DNA of 64,000 nt from Acanthamoeba lenticulata. Taxonomy: Eukaryota > Discosea > Longamoebia > Acanthamoebidae. Positions 34,822-43,900 of this stretch are shown here, in pieces. How positions within the stretch are numbered: the first letter of the stretch is position 1; the number at the start of each line of letters is the position of its first letter. The notes beneath the pieces are model-generated. The model was not told the DNA's origin. It did no database searches and saw only the letters and a list, made by a program, of their open reading frames with translations. The stretch lies in NCBI GenBank assembly GCA_002179805.1, contig NAVB01000009.1:55604-119603 (forward strand), in the 5' to 3' direction. The position numbers and the translations under genes are program-made.

Positions 34822-35873
34822 CTACTGGGGCGAGAGAGACACGCCTGGCAGCTTCTGCAGCTCCTCTGCTTGGGCCACTATCAACGGAAAACGGCGGTCA
34901 GCTTCTGACCCCAAGAGAAGAGGAGCGGTGAGGACGCGCGTACTGAGGGCGGGACAGGCCTTGTTGCAACCGGACGGAAGGCTGAAGAGGTTCTGATCTT
35001 GCCGTATGACCTGGAATCCGTTCCACTCGATCACCGACGAGCTGTCGCCCAGCGCAACAGGGGTCGAGTCGATCGGCGTCTGGTAGTAGATGTCCGTAAG
35101 AGGCGTCTGCACATGATGGTGGTGTTTCCAAAAGGGGAGTCAACATGGTGCTTGAGAGCTAGAGAAGAGGAACTTTCATGAGGAGGCGCACATTCAGCCA
35201 AGCGACGGTCTTCCGGTGTTGGTATTCCCTCACGCCCAGGTAGGTGGCGTTGGCTGTCCATGATGATGGGAGTCCAATCATGGTTAGAGGCAACCAGAGG
35301 TGTGCTGCAGCTGCAGAGGGCGCGTCAACGCACAGAGCCAGCCCGGGCTCGTAGCCTTCAGGCCCGGATAGAGGAGGCAGCAAAGGTTGTTGTGCTCGGG
35401 CGCCCACAGGTAGCACTGCAATGACCACCAATCAGGGAAGACAAGAATGAAGAGAGAGGATAAGAGGGCGACATACGTTGCCATCTTTGGCGAACACGAC
35501 ACGGCAGGAGAAGGAGCGACCGCCGGCGGGACAGTTGACGTTGTCAATGCGGAGCTGCGTTACACGTCCGTCGCTCTTGTAGTAGTACTGGGGGAGCGGG
35601 GTTAAAAAGGAGGGATATCACACTGTCAACAAACGTTTTCAGATGGTTATATACCATGCCATAGTTGAGAAGGGCGCGGTTCGACACATTGACGAAGTTG
35701 AACTCCGACTGCCTGAGAGGGGAGGGGGGGGAAAGGCCAATGAGCTTTGAGCTTCTCATGAGCCTTGTGGCGGGCAAAGGGCGGTACCACTGCAAGGGCC
35801 AACGAGGGGCAGTCTGAGCGGAGAGGGCAAAGAAGCAAACGATGACAAAGAAAAGGATAGCCGCTCGCGCCAT
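34822..35873 (-). CDS. Small secreted cysteine-containing protein (possibly ependymin-like)
   Basis: Start MARAAILFFVIVCFFALSAQ is a signal peptide. Exons then read FNFVNVSNRALLNYGM, YYYKSDGRVTQLRIDNVNCP, FSCRVVFAKDGN, CYLWAPEHNN, TYLGVREYQHRKTVAWLNV, TDIYYQTPIDSTPVALGD and WNGFQVIRQDQN, ending LPGVSLSPQ. The order of strands, a central Cys cluster and an 'x-Y-x-G-x-E' turn recall ependymin-like secreted proteins with a lipid-binding fold, but similarity by eye is weak. It is divergent from the SAGA Ada1 gene, 250 bp between starts. Confidence 0.6.
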
Positions 35874-36123
35874 GTGGTGTGCACTGCAGAAGAACCTTGA
35901 GGGCCCTAAATGTGTGCAGCAAATATCGGCGGTTGGAATTCGGGTGCCTATTCCACCGGGGAGAAAACAACAGAAAACAATTTCTCAAATCGAAATTTGA
36001 TCGTTGGTGCCTCCTCGATTAATTTCACGATTGTCGAAAATCTTGTGCACCTATCGTTCACCACGGCTGGCTTGGCCTTGAACTTGTGGAATTAAAGGGG
36101 CTTTCGCCTCCCTCTTGTCTGCC

Positions 36124-37207
36124 ATGGATCGAGTGGACGCCGAGGATGTCAAGGCGGCTCTTTTCGGCAACATCTCGCGGGAGACAGCCGAAGAGTACTG
36201 GGCGTGCCTGCGCGCCTTTCTCGCCACGAAGCTCACTAAATATGAATTTGACTGCCAGATCTATGCCATTCTTGAGGGCAAGCAGGAAAACGGTTCCATC
36301 TCTCTTCCTCATTTTGACCCTCGCCCCTTGGCTTTGATCAATCATGACGGGTGAGCTGAATGTGGTGCCAATGGTTCCAATTGCAGTGGCCCTTCACAAC
36401 AACTTCATCAAGGCGCTCATTCGCAACGCTTACAGCGCCGTGCCGTCGTTTACCGTGCCATCGAGTGGATCGCTTGGCAAGCGCGAATCTGACGGTGCCA
36501 TCGGTGCCCAGCCTGCAGCCAAGCGGCTACGCACTTCGTCAGCCGCCGTCAAGACCGCGGCCGCTGCTACTGCGCCCGGCACGTCGAACATCGTGCGCAC
36601 GCGCGTGGCGCCTCGTCGCCCGTCGCCCGTCGTGCGACAACTCGGCAGCGGTACCCTCAGTCATCCCATTTTCATCTTTCTTCTCCTTTCCTCATGTTTG
36701 TCTCTTGTCCTGGCAGACCACCTTCGCTTGGCGCATGACTTTGGCGGCGCCACGTCGCCCTCGTCATGGGCGCTGCGCAACCGAATGTACAAAATAGCCG
36801 TTGAGGCCGGCCTCACCGAGATCTCGCCCGACGCCGTCGCCCTCATGACCCACGCCATGGAGGTGCGCCCTGATTCTCCACGCCCTTATCTACCTCCTTT
36901 TGCCTCTGTCGATTGACATGAATGTCGGCCTTGGCAGCATCACCTCAAGGATATCCTGGATGCATGCAAGCGAACACGTGCTGGCACGGCGTCGGCCATG
37001 GCAGCCCCCTCCGCCTCCACTTCCTCTTCCTCCTTGAACACCGCCTCTGGCGGTTCGTCAGCCACGCACTCGGTATTTAATCAGCCTGCGGGCAACTCCA
37101 TCAGCGCGCGAGACATGCTTGCCATGGTGCAGCACCGGCCCTACCTCCTGGGCGAAGACCTGCCAGTCAATCAAGAGCGGATCCTTCTGATGCAAGAGGA
37201 CTACTAG
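36124..37207 (+). CDS. TADA1: SAGA complex subunit Ada1 (SAGA-Tad1 family)
   Basis: Ada1 is a core structural subunit of the SAGA histone acetyltransferase coactivator, with a histone-fold region that pairs with TAF12. The N-terminal exon reads MDRVDAEDVKAALFGNI, then YWACLRAFLATKLTKYEFD, then after a short intron ALHNNFIKALIRNAYSAVP, the family's LHNxFI motif. A basic Ala/Ser/Thr-rich linker follows. The histone-fold-like part is WALRNRMYKIAVEAGLTEIS, PDAVALMTHAMEHHLKDILD, and the tail (ISARDMLAMVQHRPYLLGED, LPVNQERILLMQEDY) fits the family's end. The ATG at 36124 is the first in frame. Confidence 0.85.
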
Positions 37208-37809
37208 ACCCGCGCCGCCAAGCCCGCTTTCCTTCTTCTTCAGCGCTTCCGCTCCTCGTTCCCACGCCGCTACCCACCCTCATGGTCCTGTTCACTATTT
37301 ATTAATGCACGCCAACAACGTTGACACGAGAGCAGTTGCGGCGCTGTTTTATGTGCCTGAGAAGCGCTAAAGAAACACGCCGCAACTCCGCCTACGCCAT
37401 CCATGCAGTGCTAAACCAGCCAATTCAACAGGCAAAGGGCGCAGTGGCAAGCCCACTGCGAGAGTTGCATTTTGAGCGGTTCCGCACGGGTGGGTGTGTT
37501 TCTTAAAAGCCACCCTAAAAAGTACTACTGTTTTGCCGCCAAGAAACCACACTGAGACAAAGAAAAACTGAATGTTTGAGTTGTTGCCATTGCTCCCAAA
37601 CATCCACTGGGGTTGCTGGTGAAGCTTGGTTGGGGCTGGCTGTGCCGGTGCCAGGCGATGGAAAAGGACGGCATGAAATTTGTTGAATTTTTTCGCGCTA
37701 GAACGCTTGAAATTCTCCGCTGAAAGTTCAGATTTGCGCGAAACGCATTTGGTGGAAAAAGGCATTTATTTTTGCCTCGGGCCAACAATCTTTCAACGCT
37801 TCCCACCAC
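37208..37809. other. Intergenic region, no gene seen
   Basis: The 3' flank of Ada1 and the leader of the ankyrin-type gene. No RNA gene or convincing ORF was recognised. Confidence 0.5.
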
Positions 37810-39153
37810 ATGGACTACGCGCATTGGCTCGCCTGCGGCCGTGCGGTGCGGGATGGCAACATAGACCAACTAGAAACCCTTCTCGCCGCGCAGCCCTTGG
37901 CAGACCTGCTGTGTTCGCTTGCTATCCGCCACCACAACCTCCCCGTGCTGCAGTGGGCTGTCAACAACGGCCATGACAGGATGGACGCCAAATTGTGCGC
38001 CAAGGCCGCGGTCCGTCAGCAATGGGACGTGGTCGAATGGGCCACCAAGACAGGCCTCCCCTGCGACGAGCGTGTGTGCGCTGAAGCGGCAGCGGCCGGG
38101 CGACATGACGTAATCGAGCGGCTTCGCAGGCATCATTGCCCTTGGGACGCGACGGCGTGCATGCGTGCCGTAAAAGCCCAGCAAATCGCCACCTTTGAGT
38201 GGCTGCTTGCTCAAGGATGCCCCTGCGATGACAGCGCCTGCGTAGCAGCGGCAGAGAACGGCGACCTTGCGACGCTCGCATTGTTGCGCAAGAGCGGGTG
38301 CTCGTGGGGCAAGGGCGACAAGGTTTGCCGCCTCCTGGGTAAGACAGGCGACGCAGCCGCCCTGCAATGGGCCCACGAGAACGGATGTCCCTGCCAGGGC
38401 CGATGCCTCGAGGCAGCGCGTAAGAGCGGTCATGTCGCGTCGGTGCGTTGGCTGCTGAGCGAGTCCGGACCGCCCGCTCTGCAAGAACATCGATCACGTG
38501 CTGCCTCGTTGGTCGCCGCTCTCGATCAGGCGAGGACGCGCCTGGCCGAGAAAGAAAAGCCAGTGGTCGAGGCCGAGCGGCAGGCCAAACGGATGAGGCG
38601 GGCCCTGGCCTCCACGGCTGCGGCTGCGCGACTGGCAGAGCTCGCGTACGTGATGCTCTCGCACGACTGTGAGACCTGGTTTGGACATCCAGGCGCGCCC
38701 ACGGACTGGTTCCTCCTCGACGGCCGGCACGCCGACGTCATTCCGCTCTTTGAGCGTATCGTACTTCACCGTGAGGATCCCGAGGAGGTGCCCACGGAGG
38801 TGTGCCGCCAGGTGCGCGAGGGCTTTGCCTTGGCCTCGCAGGCGAAGTGCCACATCAAAGTCAAGTCCGAGCACGCCAGGGAGAGTGTCATTTGGAAGGT
38901 GTGCCGCGCGTCACATCTATGCAACAAGAGCATCTATGACCGCGACAGTGACGCGGTGTGGAGGATACCCGGCGAGTCGCCCGAGAGTCTCCAGCGCTGG
39001 ATTAACAAAAGGAACAGCCACGGTTACTGGCTCTCGGGCAAGTCTATGTACGCCGACGGTCTCCGCCTGACCGTGGCCTCGACCCTCACCTCGAGCGATG
39101 ATGAGAAAGAAAGTGAGTCTGATGATGATGAGGATGATAGCACCAGCCAATAA
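37810..39153 (+). CDS. Intronless ankyrin-type repeat protein (giant-virus/amoeba style)
   Basis: 447 residues in a single exon. About six repeats of roughly 30 residues fill the first half, each like 'A..G....LEWL...GCPCD...C..AA': VVEWATKTGLPCDERVCAEA, IERLRRHHCPWDATACMRAV, TFEWLLAQGCPCDDSACVAA, ALLRKSGCSWGKG, LQWAHENGCPCQGRCLEAAR. These degenerate ankyrin-like units with a Cys-Pro-Cys/Trp turn are abundant in Acanthamoeba and its giant viruses. The second half has a charged helix (RTRLAEKEKPVVEAERQAKR) and an uncharacterised domain, then an acidic Ser/Asp/Glu tail. Lack of introns among intron-rich neighbours suggests transfer or retroposition. The function is probably protein binding. Confidence 0.8.
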   Translation: MDYAHWLACGRAVRDGNIDQLETLLAAQPLADLLCSLAIRHHNLPVLQWAVNNGHDRMDAKLCAKAAVRQQWDVVEWATKTGLPCDERVCAEAAAAGRHDVIERLRRHHCPWDATACMRAVKAQQIATFEWLLAQGCPCDDSACVAAAENGDLATLALLRKSGCSWGKGDKVCRLLGKTGDAAALQWAHENGCPCQGRCLEAARKSGHVASVRWLLSESGPPALQEHRSRAASLVAALDQARTRLAEKEKPVVEAERQAKRMRRALASTAAAARLAELAYVMLSHDCETWFGHPGAPTDWFLLDGRHADVIPLFERIVLHREDPEEVPTEVCRQVREGFALASQAKCHIKVKSEHARESVIWKVCRASHLCNKSIYDRDSDAVWRIPGESPESLQRWINKRNSHGYWLSGKSMYADGLRLTVASTLTSSDDEKESESDDDEDDSTSQ

Positions 39154-39329
39154 GATGTTGTACGACCACTCTGTCTGTTGATGTTTGTAGAAGAACAGAT
39201 AAGTGCCTTGAAGAACATAGACGAGCCAAAAGAACAATAAAGCTGCAAAAAGGAGTAAGCTGCCGCACCAGCGGTCGTGTCCTGGCACTTCCAAAAAGGG
39301 TGTGCACAGAGATGAGAAGCAAAAGGAAG

Positions 39330-39372
39330 GATACGAAAGGACACAAGAGGCACGAATGATGGATGAAGAAGC
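39330..39372 (-). repeat. Conserved 3' flank of the 5S rRNA unit (copy 2)
   Basis: Matches 7254-7296 beside copy 1 over 43 nt with one difference, so both 5S copies are embedded in the same longer repeated unit. Confidence 0.7.
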
Positions 39373-39393
39373 TTAAAATAAAGGAGGGCCAAA

Positions 39394-39512
39394 AGGATAC
39401 GACACGGTGGATTCCCGGGTGGTCGCCCACCCCAGTACTAACACCGCCTGGCGCAGCTTAACTTCGCTGTTCGGATGGGAAGCGGTGCTTTCTGCGCAGT
39501 ATGGCCGTATCC
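39394..39512 (-). rRNA. 5S ribosomal RNA, copy 2
   Basis: 119 nt on the minus strand, identical to copy 1 except A at RNA position 45 (plus-strand 39468). This is the form I recall for Acanthamoeba. The 3' end runs directly into TTTT, a proper Pol III terminator. Conserved sequence lies 10 nt upstream. Confidence 0.95.
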
Positions 39513-39522
39513 AACAACTAAG

Positions 39523-39549
39523 GTGTCCAGCTTCCGTGCGGTAACGCAG
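39523..39549 (-). promoter_or_regulatory. Conserved element upstream of 5S copy 2
   Basis: 27 nt identical to 7460-7486 at the same distance from the 5S 5' end. Confidence 0.5.
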
Positions 39550-39613
39550 CTCAACCTTTTTGCTGCTTCTTTTCACGTGCAATCGGAGGCAGAAAACAGA
39601 CCAAAAAAGCGAT

Positions 39614-39686
39614 AGCCGACCGTGGGGCTCGAACCCACGACCACAAGATTAAGAGTCTTGCGCTCTACCGACTGAGCTAGGCCGGC
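39614..39686 (-). tRNA. tRNA-Lys (anticodon CUU)
   Basis: A 73-nt cloverleaf on the minus strand. The acceptor stem pairs GCCGGCC with GGUCGGC (one G-U). The D-arm has AGCUCAGUCGGUAGAGC, the anticodon arm CAAGA-CUCUUAA-UCUUG gives CUU, and the T-arm GUGGG-UUCGAGC-CCCAC has the B box. The discriminator base is U. A run of six T (plus-strand 39603-39608) lies just downstream as terminator. No intron. It sits about 100 bp upstream of 5S copy 2 on the same strand, forming a small Pol III cluster. Confidence 0.95.
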
Positions 39687-39792
39687 TGTTGTTGGACAAA
39701 CATCCGGGTGGAATGGTCTTGTTGTGCGCTGCCTGTTGAAGCCGAAAAGCGTGCATTGTGCTTCGTGCTTTCTCCTACAACCTCATACTTCC

Positions 39793-40946
39793 ATGGAGCG
39801 TATCTGTCTGTTGCTACGCCTACCATGCGAGTTGATTTGTGCCATCTTATCATATGTGAGTAGTGCAAATCACTCCTACCTGTGCGTCGCCAAAGATCTG
39901 GGGGCGTGGCGCCTCACGTGCTCCACCTTCAGCCACTTGTGCAACGTTGAGACATTATGCCAGAGGCTGTGCTTGGCTGCCCAGCCTACTCTCTTCAGCG
40001 TTGGCCTTTCCCCACTCTTTCGGGACACTTCTGCCCGAGACCCTTGCTGCTGGCGGCTGAGGGCAAGGCTGCTGGTGGCGCTGCCCTACCGAATCAATGG
40101 TGAATTTGAGGTCCCACGAACCCATCTCCTGGGAGGGTCGAGGCTTGTGCGCCAGGCGGAGGAGGAGCACACGGTCCCGCCCTTCAACGTCAGGTTCTTC
40201 CGGAGTGACAACCGCCGCCTCTCCAGCCACCCGTTCGTGTGCACAAGCCCCGAGACGCTGGCCGAAGCCTTCCAGAACGTGGCCCAGAGCTTCAACCTGC
40301 CTCTCGACGGAAAAGCCGAATACATGAGGAGCATCCTGTTCAAGGGAGTGGACTACTTTGAAGTGACAACCGTAGTCAACGATCAAGGAGTGGTCTGCCC
40401 TTCAGCTGTAGGCTTTGGGGTAGTCAACTTTAATGTGTGTGTTGGCCTGAGGAAACAGCATGACACCCTGAGCACCATCAACAGCTCAAAGGTTTCTCTT
40501 CTTCTGGTTCGTTGTTTAAGCACAAAACGCTCACTCTTTACCGGACGCTTCAAGCAGGTGTGGTCCCACAACACGCAAGAGATCAGCGGAGGGGAAGTGA
40601 TTGGGTGTGGCCTCGATTGGGACAACAAGATGGCTTTCTTTGTCCGCAACCCAACCAAAGAGGAGAACAGCACCCATGTCTGCGGCCTCGCCTCGAACTT
40701 GAACTGGGAGCATGAGGTTTACCCTGTCGTTGGTACTGCATGCCCTCTTCTTGTTCTTCTACATCAGGCTTTTTGGTTGACCAAAGTTCGTGCTACGCAG
40801 GCTCAGGGGAGGGCTACATCGTTAACTTTGGACAGCGCCCTTTTGTGTTTGACATCAAGACCTTAATCACCAAGATGCGCGCTGGACAGCTGGAGACCCT
40901 CCAACACCTGCACTACACAGGCCAGCGACTCCAAACTCAAAAATAA
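39793..40946 (+). CDS. F-box plus SPRY-domain protein
   Basis: The N-terminal ~50 residues (MERICLLLRLPCELICAILS, then WRLTCSTFSHLCN) fit an F-box, which would bind Skp1 in an SCF ubiquitin ligase. The C-terminal half is a SPRY domain: YFEVTTVVNDQGVVCPSAVG, FGVVNFNVCVGL, VWSHNTQEISGGEVIGCGLD, WDNKMAFFVRN, EHEVYPVVG and GYIVNFGQRPFVFD. SPRY domains recognise short peptide motifs, so this is probably a substrate receptor similar in plan to Fbxo45. The long first exon runs from the ATG at 39793. A short exon at about 40555 and a last exon at about 40800 follow, and the protein ends QRLQTQK. Confidence 0.8.
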
Positions 40947-40994
40947 ATAAATATCACTTCATTTTTTAAAAAAAAATAAATAAAAATTATTCGA

Positions 40995-43900
40995 TCATGA
41001 GCCCTTGCGAGGCTCGAGGCGGTACGATCGCTCGTACTGCTCGTTCTCCGACAGCGGCTGGAAGCTCTTGAGCAGCGCGCGCAGGGCCGGGTCAATGGTG
41101 ATCGGGAACGTGACCTGGCAGGCCGTGAAGCTGTTCACGAGCCGCGCGATGAGCCGCATCTTGGCAAAGTTGATGAGCCCGTCGCTCGTGATCGTCGTGT
41201 TGCTCTCCTCTACACCAAACAGGTCCTTGGAGAAGAGGGCTGATCATGGCATGTACATGGTGCAAGAGGTCAATCACCATGTCACTGATGATGATAAAGA
41301 GGAAGAAAAAACGCACCGAGGTAGGGCACGACCGGCGGTCGGGCCTTGGCGAGCTCCTGGCGGTAGGCGCTGTGGTTCTTGGCGTCGGACACGACCGCCA
41401 TCATCTCCTTGAACCGCCGCATGTGCTTCCGCGACACCCGCTGCGCAAGCACAAGCAATTCAGTCTCCCGTTGGGGCGAGGAGATCCGGCGGAGGTGGTG
41501 GATAGATTACCTCCCATGTCATCTTGAGCCGCGAGACGGCCGTGTTGTTCAGACCGGCCAGCAGCGCAAACACCGTGTTGAAGTTGTTCAAGCGCAACGA
41601 CGCCTGACAGATGTCGATGAGCAGCGCGACGGCCTTGGCCCGCCGCGACGGCTGCTCGTGCTCGACCACCACCGAGCCCACCCACGACGCCGTCTGTGAC
41701 ACGTCCGCAATCGGGGATCAGCCCAGGCGCCCTTGCCCAGCCTCGCAGAAGAAGCGGAGTGCAAGAGGCGCGCGTACGAGATTGAAGCGCTGGACCATGG
41801 CGGTGAAGTGGGGCGCGGCGTCGGGGCTCATGAACCGCTTGTTGAGGAGCTCCTTCTTGGGGATGGCCCGGAAGAGCTGGTTGTCGATGAGGGTCAGCTG
41901 GCGCGCCGTCTCCTCGGCGTCGAGCTCGAGGAACTCGTCGCCGCTCCGGAGCCGCTCGCGCAGGACGTCGCGCCCGATCGTGCTGGACGACGACGCCGAG
42001 GAGGCGTCGCTGTCATCCGCGCTGTCTTCGTCCTCGCCCTGCGTGTCGTACTGCGTGCTCTCGTCGTCGTCATAGTCCGCTGCGCCGGCGCCACACAGAC
42101 GTCCATCAGTGGTGTGGCCCTGTGGGGCGGGGAGACGGGACTGGGAAGGCGTACACTGGGCCGCGGCGGGACCGCAGCGGGTCGACACGCTGGAGGAGGA
42201 CTGGAAGGGCGACGAGGGCTGCGACGTGCGGGGCGTTGTCAGGAGCGCCGAGGACTGCGAAGAGGGCGAGGTGGTGGTGGCGACGGCGGTGATCGCGTAG
42301 GGGCCCGAGGTCACGGCCGAGCCCGAGCCCGAGCCCGAGTAGGTGCGCGGGACGCCCTGCAGGATGGTGGGCGACGACGTCCAGATGGCGCTCACGCCGT
42401 CCGACGACTTGATGCGCGCCAGCTCGTCGGAAAGCGCCTGCGCGCCGCCGCTGCCGCCGTGGGGCGAGGCCGGCACCGACGACGCGCCGCTGCCGCTGCC
42501 GCCGCTGGCGAGCCGGAGGCCCTGCAGGTTGAGGGCGACCGGCGAGTGGGCCTGGCCCTGCTGCTGCTGGAGCAGCACGTTGTTCAGCGACGACAGGTTG
42601 CGAATCAGCCGCTGCGGTGCTTTCCGCTTTTGCTCCTGTTTTTATAAAAGGATTGATTCACGATCAGCGCCACCGCGGCACGGGGCGAGAGACGACACCA
42701 CAGCACAACAAGAAGGCCAAGAAGCGCACCAGCGAGAACAGGAGGAAGCGAACTTGGGCAAAGAGCGCGTCCTCCTCGGTCACCGGCGAACACTTGGCGT
42801 CGGAGCCCTGCAGTGGTGGATCCAATCGAGTTATATGACAGGAGACCAACAGGTATCACAAACGGGAGAAGAAAAGGCGCATACAGGTTTGGTGAACTTG
42901 TTGATGAGCTTGACAAAGTCGGTGTCCTCGACGAGGTCGGAGCCGTAGGCCACCACCCAATCCTTGAGCAGCTGCAGGATGCGCATGCGCAGCCGGAGGG
43001 TCCATGACTTGCCCTCCGAGGAGGAGGTCGAGGCCGGCTTCCGATGCTGCTCGAAACTGTCCGTCACCAGCCCGAGCGCGCGTATGTGAGTTGACTGCAG
43101 GGTCATCACGAGGAACAAAGGAGGCGCGTGGGTACATGTTGATCAACTCGCGAAGGAGGTCGACCGAGGTGGTGAAGTAGGTGTGCGTCAGAAGGACCGT
43201 GTCCACGACGCCCGTGTCTGATGAGTGTCGACACCCCGCTTTTGATGTGAGCTTACAAACAAAACACACCGCGAGACGATCGGCCCGTACCCTTAAAGGT
43301 TTCGTCGATCATCTGCTCAACGAGCTGCGGCAGCGTCGCGGCCTGCAGCACCGCTTGGCCCTCCTTCACGCAATATCTGCGTTTTTTTAATTTGATTTAT
43401 TTTATTGATTTATTATTATTATTTGTATTTGTATAGAGAGAAGCGATAAAACGCGAAAGAGGAAAAAGAAGGAGAATTTACCGGGCAGCCTGGGGCATTT
43501 GGAAGAACAGCGTCTCGTACTCGGCCAACAGCACCTGGAATGCGCTCGCGCACTTCCTGCTTTTAATGCCGCGAGCCAGCGATTTGGTCGAGTTGAGTTA
43601 CATGTTGTGTGGGGCGGCAGTGACGCGAGCATCGTCAGGCACGAACCTCTTCGTACGCGACGAGCTGGGCTGAATGAACGATGCGTCCTTGAACCTGTAA
43701 TTAAAAATATTAAAACAGTTTAAAAAAACAAAATCAAGAATCAAAAAGGATCAGTACCCTTCTTCCTCGGTTGGCCGAAGGACGAGAGGCCCGAAGACGG
43801 CGGCGAGCTTGCCAGGAGTGGTCTTGTTGTGGGCTGAGTGCTTGGCGTAGAGCGCGAGGAAGCCGCACAGCCGTTGGAGCAGCGCGTGCGCCTGGACGGA

